64,000 nucleotides of DNA from positions 186,001 through 250,000 of the forward strand of contig NZ_MUNV01000008.1 of assembly GCF_002001125.1 (NCBI RefSeq), written 5' to 3'. Under the pieces are notes generated by a model. It saw only the letters and a list, made by a program, of their open reading frames with translations. It searched no databases and had not been told where the DNA came from. Below, one piece after another: positions 26,525-40,590 of the stretch. Each line of letters opens with the position of its first letter. Positions within the stretch are counted from its first letter, which is position 1. The DNA is from Rhodanobacter sp. B04 (lineage in GTDB: Bacteria; Pseudomonadota; Gammaproteobacteria; Xanthomonadales; Rhodanobacteraceae). The translations under genes and the position numbers were made by a program.

Positions 26525-27658
26525 GTGAACCAGGTTGCTGTGAATCCACCTGCCAAGGTCAATCTGCTCGATTTCGATCGCCGGGGCCTGCGTGATTTCT
26601 TCACGCAGATCGGCGAGAAGCCGTATCGCGCCGAGCAGGTGATGAAGTGGATCTACCACGACCTGGAAGACAACTTCGAAAACATGACCGACGTGGGCAA
26701 GGCGCTGCGCGCCAAGCTCACCGAGGTCTGCTACATCGGCGCGCCGAAGACCATGCTGGACAAGGCCGCCAACGACGGTACGCACAAGTGGTTGCTGGGC
26801 ATGGACCAGGGCAACGCGGTCGAGACCGTGTACATCCCCGAGCCGACCCGCGGCACCTTGTGCGTGTCCTCGCAGATCGGTTGCGCGCTGAACTGCCAGT
26901 TCTGCTCGACCGGCGCGCAGGGCTTCAACCGCAACCTGTCCACCGCCGAGATCATCGGCCAGGTGTGGGTGGCGGCGAAGTACCTGGGCAACGTCACCCA
27001 CCAGAACCGCCGCATCACCAACGTGGTGATGATGGGCATGGGCGAGCCGCTGGCCAATTTCGAGAACGTGGTGCGCGCGATGAGCCTGATGCGTGACGAC
27101 CTCGGCTTCGGCCTGGCCGCCAAGCGCGTCACCCTGTCCACCGCCGGCATGGTGCCGCTGATCGACCAGCTGTCGGATGCGATCGACGTGTCGCTGGCGG
27201 TGTCGCTGCATGCGGCCAACGACGACCTGCGCACCGAGCTGGTGCCGCTGAACAAGCGCTATCCGATCGCCGAGCTGCTCGCTGCCTGCCAGCGCTGGGT
27301 CGCGCGCAAGCCGCGCACCTCGATCACCTTCGAGTACACCTTGATGAAGGGCGTCAACGACCAGCCCGAGCATGCCCGCCAGCTGATCAAGCTGATGCGC
27401 AAGCTGCCGACCTGCAAGGTCAACCTGATTCCGTTCAACCCTTTTCCCGGCACCCGCTTCGAGCGCTCGAACGCGAACGATATCCGCGACTTCCAGACGC
27501 AGCTGCTCAATGCCGGTGTGCTGACCATGTTGCGGCGTACCCGTGGTGACGATATCGACGCTGCCTGCGGCCAGCTGGCCGGGCAGGTGACCGATCGCAC
27601 CCGCCGCAGCGCCGATATCCGCAAACGCCAGGACGAAGGAACCATCCATGCGATTTGA
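26525..27658 (+). CDS. rlmN: Dual-specificity RNA methyltransferase RlmN
   Basis: A 377-residue radical-SAM enzyme methylating A2503 of 23S rRNA and A37 of some tRNAs. The cluster motif CxxxCxxC is [37 protein letters not shown] and the C-terminal redox Cys in [11 protein letters not shown] are visible. The GTG at 26525 follows GAGG and suits the family N-terminus. Its end overlaps pilF by 11 bases. Confidence 0.96.
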   Translation: MNQVAVNPPAKVNLLDFDRRGLRDFFTQIGEKPYRAEQVMKWIYHDLEDNFENMTDVGKALRAKLTEVCYIGAPKTMLDKAANDGTHKWLLGMDQGNAVETVYIPEPTRGTLCVSSQIGCALNCQFCSTGAQGFNRNLSTAEIIGQVWVAAKYLGNVTHQNRRITNVVMMGMGEPLANFENVVRAMSLMRDDLGFGLAAKRVTLSTAGMVPLIDQLSDAIDVSLAVSLHAANDDLRTELVPLNKRYPIAELLAACQRWVARKPRTSITFEYTLMKGVNDQPEHARQLIKLMRKLPTCKVNLIPFNPFPGTRFERSNANDIRDFQTQLLNAGVLTMLRRTRGDDIDAACGQLAGQVTDRTRRSADIRKRQDEGTIHAI

Positions 27659-28439
27659 GCGCGCACTGATCTTAGCCTTGTTGCTGCCACTGGCCGGGTG
27701 CATCACCACGCACAGCGACAGCAACTCGCTGGGCAAGAACATTCCGCAGAGCAGCAAGGCCCAGCAGGCGATTGATGCGGCACGCGTGCACACCGAACTT
27801 GGCCAGCACTACATGGACAACGGTGACATGCAGACGGCGCTGGTGAAATTGAATGCGGCGCTCAAGTTCGATCCCAACTATGCGCCGGCACACACCGTGA
27901 TCGCCGTGCTCTACCAGAAGATCAACAATCTTCCGGAAGCCGAGGTGCATTACCGCAAGGCGGTCGAGCTGGAGCCGACCAAGGGCGACCCGAACAACAA
28001 CCTCGGCGTGTTCCTCTGCCATACCGGCAAGGTGGCCGAGGCCGACCAGTATTTCCGCAAGGCGGTCGCCGATCCGTTCTACCAGACACCCGATGTGGCG
28101 CTGACGAACGAGGGCGTATGCCAGTTGCAGGTGAATGACGTCGCCGGAGGCGAAGCGAGTTTTCGTGACGCCATCGCGCGAAATCCCCAGAATGGAGAGG
28201 CACTCTTCCAGCTGGCGAACACGCTTTACGTACATAATGATGCGTTCCGGGCACGGGCTTTCATCCAGCGTTTCGACGCGCTGGGCAAGCCGACGGCCGC
28301 ATCGTTGAAGCTCGGCTACGATATCGAATCCCATTTGGGCAACCCGGACGGTGCCCAGGCCTATAACAAGCGGTTGCAGAGCCAGTTCCCGGATTCGGAA
28401 CAGGCCCGCGCGCTCAACTCCTCTACTGCCAGCCCATGA
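27648..28439 (+). CDS. pilF: Type IV pilus biogenesis lipoprotein PilF/PilW
   Basis: A 263-residue outer-membrane pilotin that takes the PilQ secretin to the outer membrane. The signal peptide [18 protein letters not shown] ends in a lipobox (LAGC). About six TPR repeats follow, for example [20 protein letters not shown] and [20 protein letters not shown]. The start lies inside rlmN and the stop overlaps rodZ by 4 bases, so it is co-translated with both. Confidence 0.95.
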   Translation: MRFERALILALLLPLAGCITTHSDSNSLGKNIPQSSKAQQAIDAARVHTELGQHYMDNGDMQTALVKLNAALKFDPNYAPAHTVIAVLYQKINNLPEAEVHYRKAVELEPTKGDPNNNLGVFLCHTGKVAEADQYFRKAVADPFYQTPDVALTNEGVCQLQVNDVAGGEASFRDAIARNPQNGEALFQLANTLYVHNDAFRARAFIQRFDALGKPTAASLKLGYDIESHLGNPDGAQAYNKRLQSQFPDSEQARALNSSTASP

Positions 28440-29437
28440 CTTCCATGCAGCCAACCCCGTCCGAACAGGGTTCGAGCGAGCCCGACCTGTTTGGCATCAA
28501 CCTGATGAACATGGATGTGCCGTCTGCGGAATCCCACGCGGCGAGTTTTGGCAGTCGGTTGCGCGCGGCGCGTGAGGCCCGCGGACTGGATATCGAAGCG
28601 TGCGCACATACGCTGAAGCTGCCGGCCCGCGTGCTGCGCCAGCTCGAGCAGGGGACTTGCGCCGGTATCGACTCGAAGGTCTATCTGGCCAGCTACATCG
28701 GCAAATACGGCCGCTACCTCGGCATCAACGAGGCGTCGATCCAGCTCGAGATGGATCGCATCAAGCAGGTCGAGCCGACGCTGGTGGCCACCGGCGGCAT
28801 TTCCCACTCGCGCTTCCTGCTGGATCGCTATGCGACCGCCGCCACCTACGTCGTGCTGACCGCGGTGATCGTGGTGCCGATGATCTGGCTCGGTGTGCGT
28901 GGCACGCTTGACCGCGACCTGAGCCACCTGGCGCCGCTGGATGCCGCACCGGTGGCGCAGCAGGATGCTCCGGCAACGACAGCCAGCACGACGCTCGCAA
29001 GCCTGACCCGCAACGTGATTCCGGCAGCGCCGCCGAAAGTGGTCGCGGCACCGGCGCAGCAGGATCAGCCGCTGATGGCTTCGATGGCGCCATTTCCGAA
29101 TCTGGACAACAGCAGCGTGCCGTCATCACCGGCAGCGACCACGCCGGTGATGGACGCGGGAACCGGCAGCCATAGTGTGAGCCTGAATCTGACTGCGGCC
29201 AGCTGGGTCGAAGTGGTCGACGCTGACGGTACGCGACTTGAGTATGGCCTGCTGCCCGCGGGCAGCAACAAGGTCTATCACAGCGACAAGCCGCTGGACG
29301 TGCGCATCGGCAATGCCAGTGGCGCACAGGTCAGCATCGATGGCCAGTCGGTGGGGCTGGACGATTTCCGGCGTGCCAATGTGGCGCGTTTCCGTGTGCA
29401 GGTACAGGACGGCAAGGCCTCTGCAGCCAGCCTCTGA
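28436..29437 (+). CDS. rodZ: Cytoskeleton protein RodZ
   Basis: A 333-residue bitopic protein linking MreB to the envelope. The N-terminal HTH_25 domain (SFGSRLRAAREARGLDIEAC, LKLPARVLRQLEQG) binds MreB; one transmembrane helix lies at YVVLTAVIVVPMIWLGVRG (about 139-157). A Pro/Ala/Thr linker leads to the periplasmic DUF4115 domain (LTAASWVEVVDADGTRLEYG). ATGA overlap with pilF. In E. coli ispG and hisS would come next; they are absent here. Confidence 0.93.
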   Translation: MTSMQPTPSEQGSSEPDLFGINLMNMDVPSAESHAASFGSRLRAAREARGLDIEACAHTLKLPARVLRQLEQGTCAGIDSKVYLASYIGKYGRYLGINEASIQLEMDRIKQVEPTLVATGGISHSRFLLDRYATAATYVVLTAVIVVPMIWLGVRGTLDRDLSHLAPLDAAPVAQQDAPATTASTTLASLTRNVIPAAPPKVVAAPAQQDQPLMASMAPFPNLDNSSVPSSPAATTPVMDAGTGSHSVSLNLTAASWVEVVDADGTRLEYGLLPAGSNKVYHSDKPLDVRIGNASGAQVSIDGQSVGLDDFRRANVARFRVQVQDGKASAASL

Positions 29438-29587
29438 ATTGCCGCCGCCACCGCTCCGGGCTATCCATTTCGGTTATGCTTGTCCATTGTCCGTTCGGGT
29501 TACGAACGGACATGATCGGCTTTTCCCTTTTATCGCGCTGGCCTATGCACGCGCCTGCGGGTGCGCGGCCCTCTGAATGGTGATTGC

Positions 29588-30238
29588 ATGGCGTTTGAAG
29601 AATACGACAAGTACGAACAAAGCGAACTGGTTCAGAAGTGGCTGCGCGAGAATGGTCTGTCGATCGTCGTCGGTATCGCCATCGGCCTGGTCGGCATTTT
29701 CGGCTGGCAGCAGTGGAACAACCACCAGGCGCGCAACGAAGCTGAGGCCGCGCAGTTGTACAAGCAGGCGCAGATCGCGACGGCTTCCGGCAAGCCGGAG
29801 ATCGCCGCGCAGCTTACCGATCAGTTGATGGCGGATCACGCCAAGTCGCCCTATGCCGTGTTTGCCGTCAGCGATCGCGCCAAGCAGCAGGTGCAGGATA
29901 AGCAGCTGGACAAGGCGGAAACCTCGCTGGCCTGGGCCGAGAGTCATGCCGACGCGCCGGCGCTGAAGTCGTTGACCCAGTTGCGCATCGCGCAGGTGGA
30001 ACTGGCCCGCGGCAACGGTGCAGCGGCACTGGCCACGCTCGATCGCATGCCCGCCACCGACTATCAGGGGCTGGCACAGGAACTCCGTGGCGATGTGCTG
30101 GTCAAGCTTGGGCGTTCAGACGATGCGCGCAAGGCCTACCAAGCAGCCTTGACGGCGCTGGGCGAGGATGCACCGCAGCGCGGTGCCTTGCAGATGAAAC
30201 TCGATGATTTGGCCGTGGCCGGGAAGCAGGGTGCATGA
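29588..30238 (+). CDS. yfgM: YfgM/Anc-type SecYEG-associated TPR protein
   Basis: A 216-residue inner-membrane ancillary subunit of the Sec translocon. The cytoplasmic N-terminus MAFEEYDKYEQSELVQKWL is followed by one transmembrane helix (GLSIVVGIAIGLVGIFGWQQ) and a periplasmic TPR-like domain. The ATG at 29588 was chosen by family start. It overlaps bamB by 4 bases, as in many gammaproteobacteria. Confidence 0.93.
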   Translation: MAFEEYDKYEQSELVQKWLRENGLSIVVGIAIGLVGIFGWQQWNNHQARNEAEAAQLYKQAQIATASGKPEIAAQLTDQLMADHAKSPYAVFAVSDRAKQQVQDKQLDKAETSLAWAESHADAPALKSLTQLRIAQVELARGNGAAALATLDRMPATDYQGLAQELRGDVLVKLGRSDDARKAYQAALTALGEDAPQRGALQMKLDDLAVAGKQGA

Positions 30239-31446
30239 AACCTGAAATGATGAAACGCGTCTTGCTGATCTCTCTGACGTCACTGGTGGCGCTGGCCGGC
30301 TGCCATTCGTTCAAGAAGGAAAACGTCGAGCCGCCCACGCCGCTGGCCAAGGATTTCAAGCCGACGGTGCAGGTCTCCAAGTTGTGGAGCACCAGCATCG
30401 GCAAGGGCGCTGGCGACAGTGGCGCGCGCCTGCGCCCGACCGTGGTCGATGGCGTGCTCTACGCGGACAGTACGGACGGCAAGCTGGCGGCCATCGATGC
30501 CAACAGCGGCAAGACCTTGTGGTCGAAGAGCACACGCACCCAGGGCTGGTTCGGCTGGGGCGACAAGAAGCGCAAAGATGCGATGTACGCCGGTGGTCCT
30601 GCCGTCGATGGCGACCTGCTGGTGGTCGGCACGCTGGACGGCCACGTCTACGGCGTGAATGCAAAGGACGGCAGCCCGCGCTGGGATGCCGAGCTGGATT
30701 CCGAGGTGCTGGCGGCGCCGGCGATTTCGGGCGACCTGGTGCTGGCACGTACGGAAGACGGTCGTGTCTATGGCCTGGATCGGGCCGACGGCAAGCGCCG
30801 CTGGGTCTACGACCAGGGCAGCGTGCCGCTGCTGAGCCTGCGCGGCAACGGTGGCCTGCTGGCCGCCAACGGCGTGGTGTTCTTCGGCAGCGACGATGGC
30901 AAGCTGGTTGCCCTGCGCGAAGACAACGGTGCCAAGCTGTGGGAACAGAAACTCTCCAGCGGTGTGGGCCGTACCGACATCGAGCGGCTGGATGACGCCG
31001 ATGGTTCGATCCTGCTCGATGGCAGCACGCTGTTTGCCGCGGCTTATCACGGCAACCTGCTGGCAGTGGATGGCCCCAGCGGCAGGCCGCTGTGGGGGCA
31101 TCCGTTCTCCACCTTCGTTTCGTTGGCCCTCGCCGGCAACGCGCTGTATGGCGTCAACGACCAGTCGCAGGTATGGGCGTTCGACAAGAGCACCGGTGCC
31201 GACATCTGGAAGAACGATGCGCTGATGCATCGCTGGGTCACCGGCCCGGCCGTGCAGGGCAATTACGTGGTGGTCGGCGACCTGGAAGGTTACGTGCACT
31301 GGCTGCAGACCGGTGACGGCGCATTGGCCGCCCGCATGCGCCTGTCGAAAAAGGCGATCCACGCCCAGCCGCTGGTCGTGGGCGACACTGTTTACGTCGA
31401 GGACGTGAAGGGCCATATCGGCGCCTATCGTCTGTCGGCCCATTGA
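30235..31446 (+). CDS. bamB: Outer membrane assembly lipoprotein BamB
   Basis: A 403-residue eight-bladed beta-propeller of the BAM complex, which inserts outer-membrane proteins. The lipobox is in LVALAGCHSF (Cys near residue 23). PQQ-type propeller repeats recur: YADSTDGKLAAIDANSGKTL, VYGLDRADGKRRWVYDQG, VWAFDKSTGADIWKND. ATG doublets at the start leave the exact first codon open. Coupled to yfgM and followed by der. Confidence 0.95.
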   Translation: MKPEMMKRVLLISLTSLVALAGCHSFKKENVEPPTPLAKDFKPTVQVSKLWSTSIGKGAGDSGARLRPTVVDGVLYADSTDGKLAAIDANSGKTLWSKSTRTQGWFGWGDKKRKDAMYAGGPAVDGDLLVVGTLDGHVYGVNAKDGSPRWDAELDSEVLAAPAISGDLVLARTEDGRVYGLDRADGKRRWVYDQGSVPLLSLRGNGGLLAANGVVFFGSDDGKLVALREDNGAKLWEQKLSSGVGRTDIERLDDADGSILLDGSTLFAAAYHGNLLAVDGPSGRPLWGHPFSTFVSLALAGNALYGVNDQSQVWAFDKSTGADIWKNDALMHRWVTGPAVQGNYVVVGDLEGYVHWLQTGDGALAARMRLSKKAIHAQPLVVGDTVYVEDVKGHIGAYRLSAH

Positions 31447-31481
31447 TCGCTCAAGTCGATCGCAAGGAATCATGCTTTCTC

Positions 31482-32885
31482 ATGCTGCCCGTCGTCGCCC
31501 TGGTCGGTCGTCCCAATGTCGGTAAGTCGACCCTCTTCAACGTACTGACGCGCAGCCGTGACGCCCTGGTGGCCGACATGCCGGGCGTCACCCGCGACCG
31601 CCATTATGGTGTGTGCCGTACTGGCGAGCGGCCCTTCGTGGTGGTCGATACCGGCGGCCTGTCCGGTGTCGAGGAGGCGATGGATGTGCTCACCGCGAAG
31701 CAGGTGCGCCTGGCCATCGAAGAGGCGAACGTGCTGGTGTTCGTGGTCGATGCACGCGATGGCCTGCTGCCGCAGGACTACGCCATCCTCAACGAGCTGC
31801 GGCGCAGCGGCAAGACCATCATCGCGGCGGTCAACAAGACCGACGGGCTGGAAGAAGAGGCCGTGCTGGCGGAGTTCTCCGCCTTCGGCGTCGGCAATAT
31901 CCTGCCGCTATCCGCCGCACACAATCGCGGCACGAGCGATCTGATCGCGCTGATTCTGCCGCTGCTGCCGGCCGACGAGGAAAGCACGACCGAGGCGGAC
32001 GGTGAGGACGGCAGCATCCGCGTCGCCATCGTCGGCCGTCCGAATGCCGGCAAGTCGACCCTGATCAATCGTCTGCTCGGCGAAGAGCGGCTCATCGTCT
32101 CCGACGTGGCCGGCACCACCCGCGATCCGATCCGGGTACCGCTGGAACGCGACGGCAAGCGCTATACGCTGATCGACACCGCCGGCATCCGGCGCAAGGC
32201 GCGGGTCGAGGAAGCCGTCGAGAAATTCAGCGTCATCAAGACGCTGCAGTCGATTGCCGCCGCCCAGGTGGTGGTGGTGATGATCGATGCCCGCGAGAAT
32301 CTGGCCGACCAGGATCTCACCCTGATCGGTTACGCGATGGACGAGGGCAGGGCGCTGGTGATCGCCATCAACAAGTGGGACGGGCTGGACAAGTACCAGC
32401 GCGATGAATGCCAGCGTGCGCTGGATCGACGGCTGGTGTTCGTCGAGTGGGCCAAGCAGGTCTTCATCTCCGCACTGCACGGCTCGGGCATGAGCGAGCT
32501 GATGCGTGCGGTGGTGCGTGCGCATGCGGCGGCGACCAAGGTGCTGGTGTCCTCCGAGTTGACCAAGACGCTGGAAAAGGCCTACGAGAGCTACCAGCCG
32601 CCGTTGGTGAACGGGCATGCGCCGAAGCTGCGCTTCGCCCACCCGGGCGGCACCAACCCGCCGACCATCGTGATCCACGGCAGCCGCACCAAGCACATAG
32701 CGCCGGCCTACCAGCGCTATCTGGAAAACTTCTTCCGCAAGCGTTACCGGCTGGAAGGCACTCCGATCCGCATTGCGTTCCGCGAAAGCGAAAACCCGTA
32801 TGCGGGGCGCAAGAAGGTGCTGACCAAGGAACAGCAGAAGAAGGCCCGGCGCAGGCTCAGCGACCTGATCAAGCGCACGCGCTGA
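31482..32885 (+). CDS. der: Ribosome biogenesis GTPase Der (EngA)
   Basis: A 467-residue double-GTPase needed for 50S subunit maturation. Two G domains: GRPNVGKSTLFN / DTGG / NKTDG and GRPNAGKSTLINRL / DTAGI / NKWDG, then the KH-like C-terminal domain (PPTIVIHGSRTKHIAPAYQR). The ATG at 31482 yields the standard MLPVVALVGRPNVGKS start; the best ribosome site AAGGA is rather far (about 14 bases). It closes the conserved block. Confidence 0.96.
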   Translation: MLPVVALVGRPNVGKSTLFNVLTRSRDALVADMPGVTRDRHYGVCRTGERPFVVVDTGGLSGVEEAMDVLTAKQVRLAIEEANVLVFVVDARDGLLPQDYAILNELRRSGKTIIAAVNKTDGLEEEAVLAEFSAFGVGNILPLSAAHNRGTSDLIALILPLLPADEESTTEADGEDGSIRVAIVGRPNAGKSTLINRLLGEERLIVSDVAGTTRDPIRVPLERDGKRYTLIDTAGIRRKARVEEAVEKFSVIKTLQSIAAAQVVVVMIDARENLADQDLTLIGYAMDEGRALVIAINKWDGLDKYQRDECQRALDRRLVFVEWAKQVFISALHGSGMSELMRAVVRAHAAATKVLVSSELTKTLEKAYESYQPPLVNGHAPKLRFAHPGGTNPPTIVIHGSRTKHIAPAYQRYLENFFRKRYRLEGTPIRIAFRESENPYAGRKKVLTKEQQKKARRRLSDLIKRTR

Positions 32886-32923
32886 TTCGTCGGCGCCCAC
32901 GCATCTCGTATTAGGCTACGCGC

Positions 32924-34093
32924 ATGAGCGAGCCCTTGAATCGCGAATCCTGGCTGGACGAACTGCGCCGCCGCGTGCCGGAAATTTCCCCGGCCGAGGC
33001 ATCGGCGCGGCAGGCCCGTGGCGCCCTGCTGATCGACGTGCGCGAAGACGCCGAACGTGTCGCCGGCACGCCGTCCCATGCGCTCGGCCTGTCGCGCGGC
33101 TTTCTCGAACTGCGCATCGAACAGCTGGAGGCGGATCGCGATCGCCCGCTGCTGGTGCTGTGCGGCAGCGGCCAGCGTTCGTTGCTCGCCGCCGAGGCCC
33201 TGCAGCGCATGGGCTATCGCCAGGTGTGCTCGGTGGCCGGCGGGTTCAATCGCTGGAAGGCGGATGGCCTGCCGATATCCGGCAGTGCGCTGGATGCGGA
33301 TGCCACGGAACGCTACGCGCGCCAGTTGCGCCTGCCGCAGGTGGGCGAAGCCGGGCAGGCCAGACTGGCCGCGGCGAACGTAGTCCTGCTCGGTGCCGGC
33401 GGCCTCGGCGCTCCGGCAGCGCTGTATCTTGCGGCAGCCGGCGTGGGCCGGCTCACCCTGATCGACGACGACAAGGTCGAACGTTCCAATCTGCATCGCC
33501 AGGTCATCCACGCCGATGCCCGCGTCGGCATGGCCAAGACCGAATCGGCACGCATCGCGCTGCAGGCGCTCAATCCACGCATCCGTATCGAAACCCGCAC
33601 CGAGCGGCTGCAGCCCGACAACGTGGAGCGGTTGCTGGCCGGTCATGATGTGCTGATCGACGGTGCCGACAATTTTCCTGCGCGTTACCTGCTGGCGGCG
33701 GCATCACTCCGGTTGAAGCTGCCGATGGTGTACGGCGCCGTCGAGCGTTTCACCGGGCAGCTCAGCGTATTCGATCCGCGTCGCGACGATTCGCCGTGTT
33801 ACCGCTGCCTGTTCCCCGAACCACCGGCGGCCGCCGATGCGCCGAATTGCAGCGAGGCCGGCGTGCTCGGTGTATTGCCCGGCATCGTCGGATTGCTGCA
33901 GGCGACCGAGGCGTTGAAGTTGTTGCTTGGCCTGGGCGAGCCGCTGGTCGGCCGCGTACTGAGCGTCGATGCGCTCGGCATGCACTTCCGCGAGACACGC
34001 CTGCCGCGGGACCCGGCCTGTCCAGGTTGTGCGGTTGAGGCGCCCTTCGCGGGATACCAGCAGATCGCCGGGCTTTGTGCGGCGGCGGGTTAG
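32924..34093 (+). CDS. moeB: Rhodanese-MoeB fusion (molybdopterin-synthase adenylyltransferase)
   Basis: A 389-residue two-domain protein. Residues 1-115 are a rhodanese with active-site loop VLCGSGQRS. Residues 125-380 are a ThiF/MoeB adenylyltransferase: NVVLLGAGGLGAPAALYLAA, DDDKVERSNLHRQVIH, a zinc set CYRCLFPEP and CPGC. It adenylates a ubiquitin-like sulfur carrier (MoaD or ThiS); the N-terminal rhodanese, the reverse of the eukaryotic MOCS3 order, could supply sulfur. The stop overlaps the convergent GNAT gene by 4 bases. Confidence 0.9.
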   Translation: MSEPLNRESWLDELRRRVPEISPAEASARQARGALLIDVREDAERVAGTPSHALGLSRGFLELRIEQLEADRDRPLLVLCGSGQRSLLAAEALQRMGYRQVCSVAGGFNRWKADGLPISGSALDADATERYARQLRLPQVGEAGQARLAAANVVLLGAGGLGAPAALYLAAAGVGRLTLIDDDKVERSNLHRQVIHADARVGMAKTESARIALQALNPRIRIETRTERLQPDNVERLLAGHDVLIDGADNFPARYLLAAASLRLKLPMVYGAVERFTGQLSVFDPRRDDSPCYRCLFPEPPAAADAPNCSEAGVLGVLPGIVGLLQATEALKLLLGLGEPLVGRVLSVDALGMHFRETRLPRDPACPGCAVEAPFAGYQQIAGLCAAAG

Positions 34094-34659
34094 CGCAGGT
34101 CGTCCGGCACCAGTGCATACACCGCCGCATCACGCGGCTGCTCTCGTACCCATAGACGATGGCGTGCGATTCCCTCGAACTTCGCTCCCAGCTTTTCGGC
34201 CGTACGCAGGCTCGGATGGTTGTCGGGCTGGATGATGACCTCGATCCGGATCAGGCCCAGCTGTTCGAATCCGAAACGCGCCACCAGCACCGCGGCAGCC
34301 GCGGCAATGCCTTCGCGTTGACGCGACTGGCGGATCCAGTAACCGAGATTGGCGCTGCGATGCAGCCGATCAGGCTGGTTGAGGCCGGTACCGCCCAGCA
34401 GTTCGCCGGTGGACGCATCGAAAATCGGGAACGCGAAATGTTCGCCCGTATGCCAGCCGGCTTGGCAGTGCTGCACCCAGGCAGTCGCGTCCTCATGTCC
34501 ATACTCTGCATGACACCACGGCAACCATTGGCCGACACTTGCCACCGACTCGTGGACCGCGCGATACAGCTCGGCAGCATCCTGATCCTGCCACGGACGC
34601 AGGCGCAGCCGTCCGTCGGCAAGCTCCGGCGCGGGCAGGGGAGTCTCGGATGTGTCCAT
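34090..34659 (-). CDS. GNAT acetyltransferase, RimJ/RimL type
   Basis: A 189-residue acetyltransferase similar to RimJ/RimL, which acetylate N-termini of ribosomal proteins. Typical features are [20 protein letters not shown] at the start, [20 protein letters not shown] (acetyl-CoA loop region, with REGIA in place of RGxGxA) and [17 protein letters not shown] near the end. The open frame extends far upstream antisense to folD, but the ATG at 34659 gives the normal length. Substrate not predictable. Confidence 0.82.
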   Translation of the reverse strand: MDTSETPLPAPELADGRLRLRPWQDQDAAELYRAVHESVASVGQWLPWCHAEYGHEDATAWVQHCQAGWHTGEHFAFPIFDASTGELLGGTGLNQPDRLHRSANLGYWIRQSRQREGIAAAAAVLVARFGFEQLGLIRIEVIIQPDNHPSLRTAEKLGAKFEGIARHRLWVREQPRDAAVYALVPDDLR

Positions 34660-34725
34660 GCGAACCCGGGTTTGTGCGCACCAAGTGGAGCCGCGATAAT
34701 GGGCAACTTCCTGCAAGGCATCAAC

Positions 34726-37135
<2,410 letters not shown>

Positions 37136-37145
37136 GCATGCGCGA

Positions 37146-37167
37146 AGTCTCGAAAGACTGCTTTTTT
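37146..37167 (+). terminator. Possible terminator after guaB
   Basis: AGTCT-CGAA-AGACT forms a 5-bp stem 10 bases after the guaB stop and is followed by GC and six T. The stem is short, so termination may be partial, allowing read-through to guaA. Confidence 0.45.
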
Positions 37168-37170
37168 GCT

Positions 37171-37255
37171 CGTCATCCCGGCGAAAGCCGGGACCCAGTG
37201 CCGTGGGTTGTTGCGGCCTGAAGTCGCTGGATTCCTGCTTGCGCAGGCATGACGG
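37171..37255. repeat. Interspersed palindromic repeat, copy B
   Basis: An 85-base element between guaB and guaA, matching the copy at 22660-22740: left hairpin TCCCGGCGAAAGCCGGGA, shared ACCCAGTGCC and GTCGCTGGAT, right hairpin CCTGCTTGCGCAGG. The ends CGTCAT and ATGACG are inverted repeats. As RNA it would fold into two neighbouring hairpins. Confidence 0.75.
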
Positions 37256-37333
37256 CGATTTTTCAAGGCTTCCACAAGGACGGAACGCATAACCCTCCCG
37301 CCAGACTGACACATCCTTGCCTCCCGGCCAGCC

Positions 37334-38911
<1,578 letters not shown>

Positions 38912-39212
38912 AATCAGGTCCTTCGAGGCCTATCGCAAGCTATCGAAAAACTGTCATAACGTGTTGATTATAATAAAAATACGTCTCGGCAGCTATTGGT
39001 GGCTATCGCCGGCTAGCGAAACAAGTTGGCGGTAGAACTGACGGTAGGAACTGGAGGTCGGATTAAGACCCTCTCGTTTACTAATCAGACCAAAACGGTC
39101 TTTGACGGTAAAAATCATCTCAGGAAAGCTGGTTTTATGCGGCTTTCCGAGCATCAGCAGGTCTCTTGGCCCCTGACGGTAAAAGCCGTCACGAACAGGA
39201 GGAAAAACCTCG
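38912..39212 (+). other. Left end of the element: integrase leader and GACGGTA repeats
   Basis: This 301-base stretch carries no gene. It is less GC-rich than the chromosome and has a TATAAT at 38969. GGCGGTA-GAACT-GACGGTA lies at 39028-39046, with single GACGGTA copies at 39104 and 39175. The pair recurs near the right end, suggesting arm-type integrase binding sites. A strong ribosome site (ACAGGAGG) precedes the integrase ATG. Confidence 0.55.
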
Positions 39213-39759
39213 ATGCTTACCGACACTGCACTGCGTAATCTCAAGTCTAAGTCAAAGACTTATAAGGCTTTTGACCGGGACGGAATGTACGTGACGGTAT
39301 CGCCCGTCGGTACCGTCACCTTCCGCTACGATTACCGCCTTAACGGCCGCCGCGAGACTCTAACCATCGGCCGGTACGGGCCGGCTGGCGTCTCGCTGGC
39401 TTTGGCCCGAGAAAAGTTGATCGACGCCAAGAAGACAGTCGCCCAAGGCAATTCCCCGGCGCTTGAGAAACAGCGTGAGAAGCGTCGCCTGACTGCGGTG
39501 AAGACCTTTGGCGACATGCTGGGCCGCTGGCTCGTCGGTGCCCGTATGGCCGACAGCACGCGCGCGATGCGCAAGAGCATCGTTGACCGCGATATCTTTC
39601 CAGCATTCCAGAACCGACTGCTGACCGAGATCGGTCCCGACGATTTGCGCGCGTTGTGCAACAAGGTGAAGGCCCGCGGCGCCCCGGCGACCGCCATCCA
39701 TATCCGCGACATCGTGAAGCAGGTTTATGCCTTCGCCGTCCTGCATGGCGAGAAGGTGG
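39213..39759 (+). pseudogene. int: Tyrosine integrase (P4-like), N-terminal fragment
   Basis: The first 182 codons match P4-family integrases: the arm-binding DUF4102-type domain (DRDGMYVTVSPVGTVTFRYD, REKLIDAKKTVAQGNSP) and the SAM-like core-binding domain (TFGDMLGRWLVGARMADSTR, IHIRDIVKQVYAFAVLHGEK). After GEKV the sequence switches to TrbE coding in another frame, so the whole catalytic domain with the R-H-R-Y residues is deleted. The original frame runs on as nonsense to 40118. Confidence 0.85.
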
Positions 39760-40245
39760 GTATTTGCGGCGCGCATCCGCCAGTGGTTGAAGACACTGCG
39801 CAAGAAGAACGTAAGCGTCATCTTTGCCACGCAATCGCTCGCCGACATCAAGGATTCGAGCATTGCACCGGCGATCATCGAGAGCTGCGCGAGCCGCATC
39901 TTCCTGCCAAACCCGCAGGCGACCGAGCCGCAGATTCGCACCATCTACGAAGGTTTTGGCCTCAACGGCCGGCAGATCGAGATCGTCGCCACCGCCGAGC
40001 CCAAGCGCGATTACTACTACCAGTCACGGCTGGGCAATCGCCTGTTCGACCTCGACCTGGGACCGGTGACGCTGGCGTTCGCTGGCGCCTCAACACCGCT
40101 GGACCAGCGCGACATTGATCGCGTGCTCGGCGCCGGCGCACCCGGTTTCACGGGAGCATGGTTGCGTCACATCGGTCTCGACTGGGCCGCCGACCTCATC
40201 CCTTCGTTTCCCTCGGTTCCTTCGCCATCGGAGATTCGGCCATGA
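39760..40245 (+). pseudogene. trbE: TrbE/VirB4 conjugation ATPase, C-terminal fragment
   Basis: About 160 codons encode the end of a VirB4-family type IV secretion ATPase: VFAARIRQWLKTLRKKN, VSVIFATQSLADIKDSSIAP, SCASRIFLPNPQATEPQIRT and TIYEGFGLNGRQIEIVATAE. Walker A and B regions are lost. The junction with the integrase piece is at about 39758-39760. The stop overlaps the trbJ start by 4 bases, the normal trbE-trbJ order. Confidence 0.82.
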
Positions 40246-40590
40246 AGAAGACTTGGCTGGCCGCTGCTGCGGCCGTGTTGTTCACGTGCTCGTCCGCGAG
40301 CTTCGCGCAGTGGGCGGTATTCGACGCCGCTAACTATTCGCAGAACCTGCTCACCGCGGCACGTGAGCTGCAACAGATCGACAACCAGATCCAGCAGTTG
40401 CAGAACGAGGCAACGATGCTGGTCAACCAGGGCCGTAATCTCACCAGCCTCAACTACAACTCACTGTCGCAATTGCTCTCCACCTTGGCGACGACGAATC
40501 AGTTGATCTCACAGGCGCAGGGACTGACCTTCAATGTCGCGCAGTCGCAGGCGACGTTCAATCGGCTATATCCCGGCTCCTACAGTGCCG
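40242..40590 (+). pseudogene. trbJ: TrbJ (VirB5-like), N-terminal fragment
   Basis: Starts with a clear signal peptide (MKKTWLAAAAAVLFTCSSAS then FAQW) and continues with the helical TrbJ pattern ANYSQNLLTAARELQQIDNQ and TSLNYNSLSQLLSTLATTNQ. After roughly 116 codons similarity ends where an inverted trbI fragment begins; the frame runs out at 40682. TrbJ is normally about 250 residues. Confidence 0.75.

Noticed and set aside
26003..27793. 596-codon minus-strand frame opposite ndk and rlmN
   Set aside because: Antisense to two conserved genes; no domain, ribosome site or conserved motif.
39213..40118. A 301-residue integrase
   Set aside because: Only the first 182 codons are integrase; the rest is trbE sequence read in the wrong frame.
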